64,000 bases of DNA from assembly GCF_000682675.1 (NCBI RefSeq), contig NZ_AWFA01000078.1, positions 42,271 through 106,270 on the forward strand. Reading direction: 5' to 3'. The notes under the pieces are model-generated. The model was not told the DNA's origin. It saw nothing but the letters and a program-made list of their open reading frames with translations, and ran no database searches. Below, piece by piece: positions 36,265 through 45,219 of the stretch; position 1 is the first letter of the stretch; every line of letters begins with the position of its first letter. The stretch comes from Hyphomonas pacifica (GTDB lineage Bacteria > Pseudomonadota > Alphaproteobacteria > Caulobacterales > Hyphomonadaceae). Position numbers and translations under genes: made by a program.

Positions 36265-36675
36265 ATGACTGATTTTGATCCCCCCCTGTCTGGAAGTGCC
36301 CAGGACGAGGTTCTGGAGCTGAGACCCCGCTTCAATGCAGACGGCTTGATCGCTGCCATCGCGCAGGATGTTTCGACGGGTGAAGTGCTGATGCTTGCCT
36401 GGATGAATGCCGACGCGTTGACGGCAACGATTGAGACCGGGCGGGCGACTTACTGGTCTCGCTCGCGCGAGGCTCTCTGGGTGAAGGGGGGAACTTCAGG
36501 TCACTTTCAGGATGTCGTAGAGCTGCGGATTGACTGCGATCAGGACGCGGTGCTGATGAAGGTTCGTCAGACAGGGGGAGCCTGCCATACGGGCCGGGAA
36601 TCTTGTTTCTACAGAATTGTAACCGGTGATGGACGAAAGCTCATTCTGCTGCCAGAAATGGATTCGGAAGGCTGA
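36265..36675 (+). CDS. hisI: Phosphoribosyl-AMP cyclohydrolase
   Basis: 136 aa from ATG 36265. Third step of histidine synthesis. Motifs are [25 protein letters not shown] and [13 protein letters not shown], with the two zinc-binding cysteines of the latter plus the earlier Cys in IDCDQD. It is a stand-alone HisI without a fused HisE domain. An upstream in-frame extension has no family support. Followed 17 bp later by the metallo-beta-lactamase-fold gene. Confidence 0.96.
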   Translation: MTDFDPPLSGSAQDEVLELRPRFNADGLIAAIAQDVSTGEVLMLAWMNADALTATIETGRATYWSRSREALWVKGGTSGHFQDVVELRIDCDQDAVLMKVRQTGGACHTGRESCFYRIVTGDGRKLILLPEMDSEG

Positions 36676-36692
36676 CCAACAACCAGAAGGGG

Positions 36693-37604
36693 GTGAAGAT
36701 GGGCAGACTCGCGACAGCCATGATGGCGTCCGTGCTGGTCCTCGCTGCAGCATGCGGCAAGACTGAAAGTAAGCCAGCGGATGGCACTGCGGCAGCGGAT
36801 ACTGCGCAGACAAGTGAGACCGATGATGTCAGCGAAGCCGCGTTGCATGTCGACGTGCTGGATTGCGGCAAGATCGAAGTGTCCGATCTCGACGCATTTT
36901 CGAGTGCGGGTGATTATGCCGGACAGACCGACACCTTTACCGATACATGTTTTCTGATCCGTCACCCGCAAGGTATCTTGCTATGGGATCTTGGATTGCC
37001 GGGCATGCTGGCCACATCAGGTCCGCAAACCTTGCAGATCTTTACGGTCTCTCTCGATAAGACCCTGACCGCCCATCTCAAGGATCTCGGCATGACGTCG
37101 GATGACATCGATTATCTGGCCATTTCTCACAGCCATTTCGATCATATCGGCCAGGCGGATCAGGTTCAGAATGCCTTGTGGCTGGTGCACGAAGACGAAC
37201 TGAACGCCATGTTTCCACCAGATGGCAGCACGGCGCAGGTCGCAACACCTGAACAATTGGCCCTGTTCGCGATGTTCAATCCGTTGGAGCGGAAAGCCTT
37301 CCGCGGTGATTATGATGTGTTCGGCGATGGCAGTGTGGTCATCTTCGAAACGCCAGGACATACACCCGGCCATACATCGCTGCAGCTGATGATGCCTGAA
37401 GCGGGGCCTGTCCTGCTGGCGGGGGATTTGTATCATCGCTCTGAAAGCCGTGAGCTGAAGCGTGTGCCGCGTTTCAATTATGATGAAGCCATGACGCTGG
37501 CCTCTATGGACGCATTTGAAGCCCGCGCAAAAGAACTGGGCGCCACTGTCATCATTCAGCACGAGCCAAGGGATATTGATCCGCTTCAAGGCGTAATCCA
37601 ATGA
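36693..37604 (+). CDS. Exported metallo-beta-lactamase-fold hydrolase, lactonase-like
   Basis: 303 aa. A signal peptide with Cys21 (LVLAAACGK) suggests a lipoprotein, though the lipobox is imperfect, followed by a Thr/Ala/Asp-rich linker (24-50). The core has HSHFDHIGQ (146-154), TPGHTPGHTSLQ, LLAGDLYHR and a late QHEPRD, as in N-acyl homoserine lactonases of the AttM/AiiA group. Lactone hydrolysis is a plausible but unproven activity. The stop overlaps the ATG of the GH16 gene, so the two are coupled. Confidence 0.88.
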   Translation: MKMGRLATAMMASVLVLAAACGKTESKPADGTAAADTAQTSETDDVSEAALHVDVLDCGKIEVSDLDAFSSAGDYAGQTDTFTDTCFLIRHPQGILLWDLGLPGMLATSGPQTLQIFTVSLDKTLTAHLKDLGMTSDDIDYLAISHSHFDHIGQADQVQNALWLVHEDELNAMFPPDGSTAQVATPEQLALFAMFNPLERKAFRGDYDVFGDGSVVIFETPGHTPGHTSLQLMMPEAGPVLLAGDLYHRSESRELKRVPRFNYDEAMTLASMDAFEARAKELGATVIIQHEPRDIDPLQGVIQ

Positions 37605-38461
37605 GATGGCCGCTTTGGCTGTACGCGGGTTTACTCTCCGCGGCAGCACTGGTGGCGTGCACGAGTGATGGCAACAATTCCTCGGTCCTTGATGAACGGG
37701 ATTCCAAATGGAAACTGGTCTTCCAGGATGAGTTCTCCGGCCATGGCCGCCCGGACCCGGACAAATGGATTTCTCAGGAATATAATCGCAAGTCCAACAA
37801 GGATGGTCCGGATGGATGGTGGCTGCGCGACAATGTCCGACTGACCGGCCATGGCCACTTGGAAATCCTGGCGACCAAGATCGAGAACCGCAATCCTGAA
37901 CAGGATGATGACCCGTATGATTATGCCAGCGGCATGGTCTCAACCGAGGGCAAGTTCGAGCCGACCTTCGGGCGCTATGAAGCGCGCATGAAACTGCCTC
38001 AGGATCCGGGTTGGTGGGTGGCTTTCTGGCTATTCTCTGATCGTGTGCATCACGAAGATGGTTCAGGCGAAGATGGTACAGAGATCGACATCATGGAAGG
38101 CTTTGGCTGGACGGATGTCGTCAACCATGCCTTGCACTGGGATGGCTATGGCAAGGCCCACCAGAGCGCGCACCACAAGCAATTCCGTCCCGGCATTCGC
38201 TCAGGCTGGCATGTCTATGCGCTGGAATGGAGCGAGACGGAATATGTCTGGTTCATTGACGGACAGGAAGTCTGGCGCAGCGATGCGGGTGGGGTGTCGA
38301 AAACACCTGTCTGGATCAAGTTCTCGGGCGAGATCTCGACGCACAAATCCACGGCCCACAAATGGTGGTCAGAGATGCCCGATCCCAAGCGTATGCCGGA
38401 CCGGTTTCTAGTGGATTGGGTGCGCGTTTATGAGCGCGTCGAGATTCCCAGAACGAAATAG
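37601..38461 (+). CDS. GH16 family glycoside hydrolase lipoprotein
   Basis: 286 aa. Signal peptide with lipobox LVAC (Cys20), then a full GH16 jelly-roll. It has FQDEFSGHGRPDPDKW at the N-terminal edge, the catalytic motif EIDIME (nucleophile Glu161, assisting Asp163, acid/base Glu166), and C-terminal FLVDWVRVYERVE. GH16 members cut beta-1,3/1,4-glucans, agar, carrageenan or porphyran; the substrate here is not evident. It is coupled to the lactonase-like gene upstream. Likely outer-membrane anchored. Confidence 0.93.
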   Translation: MRWPLWLYAGLLSAAALVACTSDGNNSSVLDERDSKWKLVFQDEFSGHGRPDPDKWISQEYNRKSNKDGPDGWWLRDNVRLTGHGHLEILATKIENRNPEQDDDPYDYASGMVSTEGKFEPTFGRYEARMKLPQDPGWWVAFWLFSDRVHHEDGSGEDGTEIDIMEGFGWTDVVNHALHWDGYGKAHQSAHHKQFRPGIRSGWHVYALEWSETEYVWFIDGQEVWRSDAGGVSKTPVWIKFSGEISTHKSTAHKWWSEMPDPKRMPDRFLVDWVRVYERVEIPRTK

Positions 38462-38476
38462 GTGAGGGAAGGCGGC

Positions 38477-40177
38477 TTAATTCCCACCTTCCACCAATCG
38501 CCGAGCGATGACCATGGCCTGAACTTCGCCGGCACCTTCGAAGATGTTCAGGATACGGGCATCCTGCAGGATACGGCTAACCGTATATTCCAGCGCAAAG
38601 CCATTGCCGCCATGGATTTGCACGGCATTGTCTGCGGCGGCCCAGGCTACGCGCGCGGCCAGAAGTTTCGCCATGCCGGCCTCCAGGTCACAGCGTTTGC
38701 CGCCATCCTTCTGGCGCGCAGAATAATAGGTGAGTTGACGAACGCCAACCAGCTCCGCTGCCATCATGACCAGCTTGTTGGCCACGCGAGGGAATTCGAA
38801 GATCGGTTTGCCGAACTGGTTGCGGTCCAGTGCATATTGCAGGCCTGTTTCGAAAGCATTCTGGCCAACGCCGATGGCGCGTGCCGCCGTCTGAATGCGG
38901 GCGCTTTCGAAAGTGGCCATCAAATGCTTGAAGCCTTGGCCTTCAACGCCGCCCAGCAGGTTTTCTGCTTTCACCTTGAAATCGTCAAAGCCGATTTCGT
39001 ATTCCTTCATGCCGCGATAGCCGAGTACTTCGATCTCGCCGCCGGTCATACCTTCGGCCGGGAAGGGGTTGGCATCATCGCCGCGCGGCTTCTCGGCCAG
39101 CAGCATGGACAGGCCTGAGAAATTGTTCGTTGCCGGATCAGTCCGCGCAAGCAGGGTCATCAGGTCCGCGCGAACGGGGTGTGTGATCCAGGTCTTGTTG
39201 CCGGTGATACTGTAATATTCGCCGTCTTCGGTCTTCACGGCGCGGGTGCGCAAAGAGCCAAGATCAGAGCCCGTATTCGGCTCGGTAAACACTGCCGTCG
39301 GCAGAATTTCGCCGCTGGCAATTTTCGGTAGCCACTTTTCCTTCTGGTCATCTGTGCCGCCAATCAGGATCAGTTCGGCCGCAATCTCGGACCGCGTGCC
39401 GAGAGAGCCTGTCCCGATATAGCCGCGCGACAGTTCTTCAGAGACAACGCACATGGCCGTCTTGCCCATGCCGAAGCCGCCAAACTCTTCCGGAATGGTC
39501 AGGCCGAAAACGCCTAGCTCTGCCATCTCGTCGACCACATCCATCGGGATGTACTCATTCTTGAGGTGCCATTCATGGGCATGCGGCTTGATCTTGTCGC
39601 TGGCATATTTTGCAAACTGCTCGCGCACCATGGTCATGGTTTCGTCGAGACCGGTATTCTCGACCGTGTTACGGCTGAGGGCATCGGGCAGCAGCTTGGC
39701 CGCAGCGGCGAGCGAGCCTGCGGTCTTGCCTTTGAGGATCAGTTCCCGGACGGCAGGATCAGCAAATAAGGTATCTGCTTCTTCCAGCGTGCCCAGTTCG
39801 TGTGGGCGAATGGTCTCGCCTTGGTTCATAGGAATGCCGCCCACCAGTTGCGCACAATAATCCCCGAACAGGATCTGCGTCAGCAGGGCTTCAACATCGG
39901 TAAAATGGCCGTCTGCATCCAGACGGCCTGCCCAGTCAGCCACCTGCTTGAGAGTTTCGGCATAGGTGACGACCCAAGACAGACCGTGGGCCATGTGCTG
40001 TTCGGCTTCCAGGGCGCGGCGATCCGTGCGGCCGTCTTCCTTTACGAGGACAGCGCGGCATTTGCTGCGCGCGGCATCTGCATAGGCGTCAATCGCGGTG
40101 CAGGCCTTGCCGATCAGGGCTACAAGGTCCGGAATGATGACCGGTTTCTGGGTCGGGTCCGCCGCAACTGCATCCAT
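38477..40177 (-). CDS. Acyl-CoA dehydrogenase with N-terminal extension
   Basis: 566 aa from ATG 40177, which has GGAGG 8 nt upstream; the frame runs further but without support. Residues ~1-150 are a helical extension absent from classic ~380-aa enzymes. The ACAD core follows (YIPMDVVDEMAELGVFGLTIPEEFGG, AVFTEPNTGSDLGSLRT, ITGNKTWITH) with C-terminal IHGGNGFALEYTVSRILQDA. FAD-dependent desaturation of an acyl-CoA is expected; the acyl substrate is unknown. Related long enzymes are common in alphaproteobacteria. Confidence 0.92.
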   Translation of the reverse strand: MDAVAADPTQKPVIIPDLVALIGKACTAIDAYADAARSKCRAVLVKEDGRTDRRALEAEQHMAHGLSWVVTYAETLKQVADWAGRLDADGHFTDVEALLTQILFGDYCAQLVGGIPMNQGETIRPHELGTLEEADTLFADPAVRELILKGKTAGSLAAAAKLLPDALSRNTVENTGLDETMTMVREQFAKYASDKIKPHAHEWHLKNEYIPMDVVDEMAELGVFGLTIPEEFGGFGMGKTAMCVVSEELSRGYIGTGSLGTRSEIAAELILIGGTDDQKEKWLPKIASGEILPTAVFTEPNTGSDLGSLRTRAVKTEDGEYYSITGNKTWITHPVRADLMTLLARTDPATNNFSGLSMLLAEKPRGDDANPFPAEGMTGGEIEVLGYRGMKEYEIGFDDFKVKAENLLGGVEGQGFKHLMATFESARIQTAARAIGVGQNAFETGLQYALDRNQFGKPIFEFPRVANKLVMMAAELVGVRQLTYYSARQKDGGKRCDLEAGMAKLLAARVAWAAADNAVQIHGGNGFALEYTVSRILQDARILNIFEGAGEVQAMVIARRLVEGGN

Positions 40178-40382
40178 GCTGTATTCCTCCGCTATGCAAT
40201 ATTTTTCATAGATATAGGGCACTGCCTCGTACAAGTCATGCGGCTTTTGTGCGCTGCAACAAATCGTCTCGTCTGAGGCTGCGACGGATGTGGGTGTGTT
40301 TGCATTGCGTTAACCAAAATTTCGGGTGATGGCGCCTAAATGCGGGCACATCGCGGAATGCCTTAATGGAGCGGCGCTTCTT

Positions 40383-41249
40383 ATGAACCCTTATCAACGT
40401 TTTCACAGCCTCCCCAATCTGATTGCGGCGGTTGCTATTCTGGGCGCAGTTGTTGCATTTGGTCCTATGCTTCGCGCGCTGGCGGCTGAGGTCATGGCGG
40501 GCAGTGGGAAAGTAGGCATGTGGGCCCTGCTGGCCGGGCTCTGCGCGATTCTGGTGATCCTGTGGGGCGTCATGGCGGAGATTGTTCTGCCAGCCATTCT
40601 GAAGCTGGGCGGACTGCGCCGTCTGGTGCTGGGCAGCGCCTATGTTGAGGGCAGCTGGATCCAGGCCGAGCGCGGCGGACCCAACGGGCCGCGCATCGCG
40701 ATTGTCTCGCTGAAGCCCTCCCGCAACGGCCTGCTCCTGTCCTCCACCAGTTTGACCCGTAGCGGAGAAGCCGAAAGCGGTATCCAGACGGAGTTCTATC
40801 AGCTGAGCTGGCCTCATCTTGAGTTCAAATTCCGCGAAACCCTGCCGGCTGATTCCGGTAAACAGGCCGAAGGCATTGGCGAAATCCAGTTTGATCTGAC
40901 CGGCGGCGCGCCCAAGCGGTATTCCGGCTGTCTGCAGACCCTCGGCGCCGACAAGCGCGTGAAGACCGAAGGTATCAAGCTGACCAGCTGGCGTGAGCGC
41001 CGTCACTTACGGTCCCTCGAAGGACGCCGCGACGTCCTCGCGAAATATTGGGCTGCTTTCTATGAAGGACCGATTGTCACGGTTGCGCGCAGTGAAGAAG
41101 GCCCGCGCTTTGGCAAATCCGCGGCAGGACGCGAGCGGGAAGAGGGTGGCATTGTTCCGCGCCGCCGCGCAACGGATTGGCGCAAGTCCGACACAACCCC
41201 CACTGCAGACCGCATTCGTGACGAGATTGCCTCTACCTCCACCGACTAA
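40383..41249 (+). CDS. Hypothetical two-helix membrane protein, 288 aa
   Basis: No family recognised. Two transmembrane helices near the N-terminus (about residues 12-32 and 43-68) are followed by a soluble cytoplasmic domain (IVSLKPSRNGLLLSSTSLTR, FYQLSWPHLEFKF) and a charged, probably disordered C-terminus with many Arg/Asp. The start is uncertain: ATG 40383 (MNPYQRFH) or ATG 40326, neither with a good Shine-Dalgarno sequence. Its stop overlaps the convergent SDR stop. Confidence 0.65.
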   Translation: MNPYQRFHSLPNLIAAVAILGAVVAFGPMLRALAAEVMAGSGKVGMWALLAGLCAILVILWGVMAEIVLPAILKLGGLRRLVLGSAYVEGSWIQAERGGPNGPRIAIVSLKPSRNGLLLSSTSLTRSGEAESGIQTEFYQLSWPHLEFKFRETLPADSGKQAEGIGEIQFDLTGGAPKRYSGCLQTLGADKRVKTEGIKLTSWRERRHLRSLEGRRDVLAKYWAAFYEGPIVTVARSEEGPRFGKSAAGREREEGGIVPRRRATDWRKSDTTPTADRIRDEIASTSTD

Positions 41250-42055
41250 TCGAGGCGGCGATAACGCTTGCTCTGTGCGCTCACCATGGCACGGCCCAGC
41301 GGCTCGGGCAGGATGCGCGTCAGCGAGGCAATCGTCTTGTTGACCATGCCGGGCACGACAACGGACTGGCCGCGATTGACCGCGTCGATCCCGGCTTTCA
41401 CAACCGGTCCGGCCTCCATCCACATGCGCTTGCTCATCTTGTTCATGCTGTCGCGTGTGCCGTTGACATCGTGGAATTCGCTATAGGTGAAGCCGGGGCA
41501 GAGGGCTGTGCAGTAAATGTCAGCATGGCCCAGCGCTTCGCATTCGGCATTCAGGCTTTCGGAGAATTTGATCATCCCGGATTTTACGCTGGCATACAGC
41601 GTATGGCCTGCGCTGCCAGCGGCATAGCCCGCTAGGGAGGCGACATTTATGATGCGCCCATAGCCGCGCTCCGCCATACCCGGCAGCACCTTGTGCGCCA
41701 GTTCGATTGGCGCCGTGTAGAGCACGCGAATAAAGTCCGCCTGTGATTTCCAACTGGTATTGAAGAAGGTGCCCGGCAGACCATACCCGGCATTATTGAC
41801 CAGCGCGTCCACATGACGGCCCTGTTCGGACAGCGTGGTGATAATCTTGTCGGCGGAATTGGCGCGGGCCAGATCCTGCGCAATGCAGATCACCTTGTTG
41901 CCGTGCTTATTCTGCAGTTCATCCGCCAGCTCTGTCAGCCTGTCTTCCCGCCGGGCGGTTAGCGCCAGATCCCAACCAAGGGCTGCATACTGGAGGGCAA
42001 ACTCAGCGCCGATCCCGGCGGAGGCACCCGTAATAAGGCATAGTCTGCGGTCCAT
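41246..42055 (-). CDS. SDR family oxidoreductase
   Basis: 269 aa with a complete classical SDR motif set: cofactor loop TGASAGIG (9-16), NNAGYGLPG (87-95), catalytic Ser140, Tyr154 and Lys158 (YASVK). TARRED after strand 2 (basic residues) suggests NADP preference. It resembles the DltE/YqjQ-like SDR group. Substrate unknown. Convergent with the membrane-protein gene, tail overlap of 4 bp. Confidence 0.92.
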   Translation of the reverse strand: MDRRLCLITGASAGIGAEFALQYAALGWDLALTARREDRLTELADELQNKHGNKVICIAQDLARANSADKIITTLSEQGRHVDALVNNAGYGLPGTFFNTSWKSQADFIRVLYTAPIELAHKVLPGMAERGYGRIINVASLAGYAAGSAGHTLYASVKSGMIKFSESLNAECEALGHADIYCTALCPGFTYSEFHDVNGTRDSMNKMSKRMWMEAGPVVKAGIDAVNRGQSVVVPGMVNKTIASLTRILPEPLGRAMVSAQSKRYRRLD

Positions 42056-42123
42056 GGCCGGGCTCCCTTGTGTTGAATGTCACAGCCTGAGACTAGCCGG
42101 GCAGGGCGGCCAGACAAGGCAGG

Positions 42124-43071
42124 CTACAGGCGTCGCACCAGATATCCGGCGCGTGGGAAGTGAACGTGCACGGTTTCGGCTTCTTCCGATGTGCGTTGCA
42201 GGATAATGCGCTGGGAGTCGGCATGTACCAGTTCGCCCTCTACCCAGACCTGGCCATAATCATCCGGCGCAACAGCCACGTCTTCACCAGGGCTCAGGCC
42301 TTGCGGTTCACTGCGCGTGGTGGCCGCAACCAGGCGCGGCGCAGCAAACAGCGCAATGTCTAGCGCTTGGCGGGAGGTGATGGTCTCAGGCTCCTGGCCC
42401 TCGAATTCCTTCAGTCGCTCATACCAGGCCTTGGTCAGGTCGGCGCGTTCAAAGCATTGTTCCAGAAAGTCCGGCACATTCTGCTCCATGAACCAGACAT
42501 TCATATAGGCATGGATGTCGACCAGACCCGGTTTCATGCCGATCAGATAGAGGCCGGCGCCGGCGCCCTGACCGCCCTGCAGCCGCTCTTCCAGCAGCAT
42601 TAGTCGTGCGCGCCATTGATCCCGCATCATCGGCGCCACTGCTTTCATGGCATCGGTATTGAAGGGACGCCCGGACAGTTCTTCGCGGTCTTTCTTGAAG
42701 GCGTCAGGCACCTGATCGCCTTTCTCACCGAAGATGACAGCAACCGAACTCTGGAACCAGCGGCCATCCGTCCAGCCGGCCACCATCTGGGCCAGACCCT
42801 CATGACCGGGCAGTTTCAGGGCGGGCATCGGAAAGCGGGCTTCCAGTTCGCGCAGGATGATGGCCGTGTCACAATAGATATCTGCGCCAATCTGCATTAC
42901 CGGGGTGCGGCGGTATCCGCCTGTCATCGGCATCAAATCCGGCCGGGGCATGATGACCGGAATCTCGACCCGGCTATAGGCGAGATTCTTCAGGCGTAGC
43001 GCCAGACGTATTTTCTCTGCACAAGGGGATGTCGGATATTCATGCAGGATAATACTGCGCGCATCAGCCAT
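42124..43071 (-). CDS. Glutathione S-transferase family protein with C-terminal extension
   Basis: 315 aa. An N-terminal thioredoxin-like GST domain (HEYPTSPCAEKIRLALRLK, YRRTPVMQIGADIYCDTAII) is followed by a helical GST-C region with DIHAYMNVWF to about residue 235. About 80 further residues (EGLSPGEDVAVAPDDYG, SQRIILQRTSEEAETVHVHF) form a predicted beta-rich domain not part of canonical GSTs. GSH-dependent chemistry is likely but the substrate is unknown. Confidence 0.88.
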   Translation of the reverse strand: MADARSIILHEYPTSPCAEKIRLALRLKNLAYSRVEIPVIMPRPDLMPMTGGYRRTPVMQIGADIYCDTAIILRELEARFPMPALKLPGHEGLAQMVAGWTDGRWFQSSVAVIFGEKGDQVPDAFKKDREELSGRPFNTDAMKAVAPMMRDQWRARLMLLEERLQGGQGAGAGLYLIGMKPGLVDIHAYMNVWFMEQNVPDFLEQCFERADLTKAWYERLKEFEGQEPETITSRQALDIALFAAPRLVAATTRSEPQGLSPGEDVAVAPDDYGQVWVEGELVHADSQRIILQRTSEEAETVHVHFPRAGYLVRRL

Positions 43072-43200
43072 AAATTCGCTCCCAGCTTGTCTATAGACTA
43101 CTCTTGCCGGGCTTTTGTGTTGCAGGGAAGTCTCAAAAACTGGCGCGGGCCCGCAAGAAACGGGTGGCCGCTGCCGTCCTCAAGCGGCAAATAAGGGCCT

Positions 43201-44085
43201 ATGACAGAGACGACTGCCCCTATTGATGAACGCGCTGCGGCCTATGAGAGAATGGCCAGGGCCTTGAAATATCTGGGAGATACTTGGCGGGACTGGCCGG
43301 ATCTTGCCTCCGTCGCACAACAGATGAATTTGTCGCCCAGCCATTTTCAGCGCGAATTCACCCGGTGGGCAGGCGTCAGCCCGAAGCAGTTCCAGGCAGC
43401 TCTGGCGCATGCCGCCGCAGGCGACCTGCTGCGTAACGGCGTGAGCGTGCTGGAAGCCTCGCTTGAGGCGGGCCTGTCCGGGCCAGGCCGGCTGCATGAT
43501 TTGTTCATTGCCCATGAAGGGCTGACTCCCGGAGAGGCCAAGGCGGGCGGACGCGGCGCAGACCTGCTGATCGGGCGGGCACCTACGCCGTTCGGGGAAG
43601 GCGCGTGGCTGGTCTCGCCGCGCGGTCTGGTCGCGCTGGGCTTCATTGATGAGGATGCCCCCGCCCGAACAGGATTTGAACATCAGGGGCGGGGAGAGGC
43701 TGACGCCTTTGCTGATCTTGCCCGTCGCTATCCGCAGGCCGACATCCGCCGCGATGATGCGGCCGCGCTGAAGATGGCGCGGCAAGTGTTCGAGCAGGGA
43801 GAGCCCCTGCCGGTAGCGCTTTATGGCACGCCCTTCCGGCGCCAGATCTGGCGGGCCCTGCTGGAGATTCCGGCTGGCAGAACTGCCACCTATGGAGCGC
43901 TCGCAAAGGCCAGCGGCAATCCGAAAGCTGCCCGCGCAGTGGGCGCAGCCGTGGGCGCAAACCCGATCAGTTGGTTCATTCCCTGTCACCGCGCCCTTGC
44001 AGCGGACGGTCGGCTCCATAATTATCATTGGGGAGTGGATCGCAAACGCGCCATGCTCACTTTTGAACGCGCCCATGCGGCCTGA
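43201..44085 (+). CDS. Ada-like methyltransferase: AraC HTH plus Ogt domain
   Basis: 294 aa. Residues ~15-110 form an AraC-type double HTH (LASVAQQMNLSPSHFQREFTRWAGVSPKQF). Residues ~205-290 are the O6-alkylguanine-DNA alkyltransferase domain with acceptor Cys262 in PCHRAL and the RAVGAAVGANP motif. The N-terminal zinc-cysteine methyl-phosphotriester domain of full Ada is missing, so the protein can repair O6-alkylguanine but its switch into an activator would need another signal. No Ada operon partners (alkA, alkB) are adjacent. Confidence 0.93.
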   Translation: MTETTAPIDERAAAYERMARALKYLGDTWRDWPDLASVAQQMNLSPSHFQREFTRWAGVSPKQFQAALAHAAAGDLLRNGVSVLEASLEAGLSGPGRLHDLFIAHEGLTPGEAKAGGRGADLLIGRAPTPFGEGAWLVSPRGLVALGFIDEDAPARTGFEHQGRGEADAFADLARRYPQADIRRDDAAALKMARQVFEQGEPLPVALYGTPFRRQIWRALLEIPAGRTATYGALAKASGNPKAARAVGAAVGANPISWFIPCHRALAADGRLHNYHWGVDRKRAMLTFERAHAA

Positions 44086-44093
44086 TCAGGCTG

Positions 44094-44597
44094 ATGGGCA
44101 GACGGCTTTTGCCGCAGGAACCGGGCCCGGCCTTATCTATGATTATCTTTTTCGCTGCTCTGGCTGGATTGGTCGCCTGGGGTCTTCACCTCGGCTGGCG
44201 GTGGAAGCAGACGCGCGACTTTGCGCCGGAAGTTCTGGCCACAAAGCAGGCGGAAGGCGAGCTGCCCGCCGATGTTTCGGTGGCGGATTTCACAGACCTC
44301 TATGTCCGCAGCGAAGGCCCGCGCGCCGCGACCTATTTCTTTGTCTGCGGGGCGTTCATGCTGGTGTTCCTGGCCCCCTTCGTGTCGCTATTCAATGAAT
44401 TATGGCGCCTGATCTGGCGCCTGAGCGGCCAGAACCCTGTCTTCGAGACCGGTACGCTTATCCATTCCTTTTCCATTTTCCTGGCATTCATGCTGGTAGC
44501 AATCGCCCTGCTGGCCGCCGCCATGCACCGCTATTACGCCGTGATGCCACCCACACTTAAACAGGTCATCCGCGACCTGAATGGAGGTCACTCATGA
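44094..44597 (+). CDS. Hypothetical two-helix membrane protein, 167 aa
   Basis: An unrecognised inner-membrane protein. One helix at the N-terminus (about residues 17-34), a central acidic stretch with VADFTDLYVRSEGPRAATYFF, then two helices (about 80-100 and 118-143) and a cytoplasmic C-terminus. The start may be ATG 44094 or ATG 44139 (MIIFFAALAGL). It overlaps the gloA start by 4 nt, so it is likely translated with gloA. Confidence 0.6.
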   Translation: MGRRLLPQEPGPALSMIIFFAALAGLVAWGLHLGWRWKQTRDFAPEVLATKQAEGELPADVSVADFTDLYVRSEGPRAATYFFVCGAFMLVFLAPFVSLFNELWRLIWRLSGQNPVFETGTLIHSFSIFLAFMLVAIALLAAAMHRYYAVMPPTLKQVIRDLNGGHS

Positions 44598-45067
44598 CGA
44601 TTCAGTATTTGCACACCATGGTTCGCGTTGCAGACATTGATGCGTCCCTGAAATTCTATTGCGACGGGCTGGGCCTGAAAGAGGTTTCGCGCGTCGACAG
44701 CGAGGCCGGGCGCTTCACGCTGGTTTTCCTGGCAACACCGAAGGATGTCGAGCGCATGGGCGGCATGCCGGATGGCGTTAGTCCCACGCAGACCGATATC
44801 CCAATGGTGGAACTGACCTATAACTGGGACCCGGAAGACTATGCTGGCGGCCGTAATTTCGGGCACCTGGCCTACTTGGTCGACGATATTTATGGCGCTG
44901 TTGAGCACCTGCAATCGCTGGGCGTGACCATCAACCGGCCGCCGCGTGATGGCCGCATGGCGTTCGTCCGCTCTCCGGACGGGATCTCAGTCGAGCTGTT
45001 GCAGAAGGGCGATGCCCTGGCGCCGAAAGAGCCATGGGCCAGCGCGGAAAACATCGGCACCTGGTAA
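44594..45067 (+). CDS. gloA: Lactoylglutathione lyase (glyoxalase I)
   Basis: 157 aa, VOC superfamily. The four metal ligands of GloA are in place: His7 (YLHTMVRV), Glu73 (MVELTYNWD), His91 (GHLAYLVDD) and Glu134 (ISVELLQKG). It converts the methylglyoxal-glutathione hemithioacetal to S-lactoylglutathione. The C-terminus PWASAENIGTW is the normal GloA end, so no truncation. It overlaps the small membrane-protein gene upstream. Confidence 0.95.
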   Translation: MTIQYLHTMVRVADIDASLKFYCDGLGLKEVSRVDSEAGRFTLVFLATPKDVERMGGMPDGVSPTQTDIPMVELTYNWDPEDYAGGRNFGHLAYLVDDIYGAVEHLQSLGVTINRPPRDGRMAFVRSPDGISVELLQKGDALAPKEPWASAENIGTW

Positions 45068-45070
45068 GGC

Positions 45071-45141
45071 AAAAACAGCTCCTAAAAGTGCTCCTAAACA
45101 GTCCCAAAAGGGGCCCAAAAGAACCCCGAAAACGGGCAAAA
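45071..45141. other. Phased A-tracts downstream of gloA
   Basis: Seven A-runs of 3-5 bases begin at 45071, 45084, 45096, 45106, 45117, 45129 and 45138, separated by C/G-rich stretches; mean spacing is about 11 bp, close to the helical repeat. Such phasing gives intrinsically curved DNA. The same stretch, read in the +1 frame after the gloA stop, gives a short Lys/Pro-rich reading frame. Confidence 0.5.
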
Positions 45142-45162
45142 CAGACTCATTATGGCCCCATG

Positions 45163-45200
45163 AAAAAGCCCCGCCTGGAAGATACCGGGCGGGGCCTTTT
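45163..45200. terminator. Bidirectional intrinsic terminator, gloA / alanine symporter
   Basis: The stem GCCCCGCC (45168-45175) and GGCGGGGC (45188-45195) is flanked by AAAAA on the left and CTTTT on the right, serving both convergent genes. Confidence 0.88.
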
Positions 45201-45219
45201 CTATGGGGCGGATCAGTCC

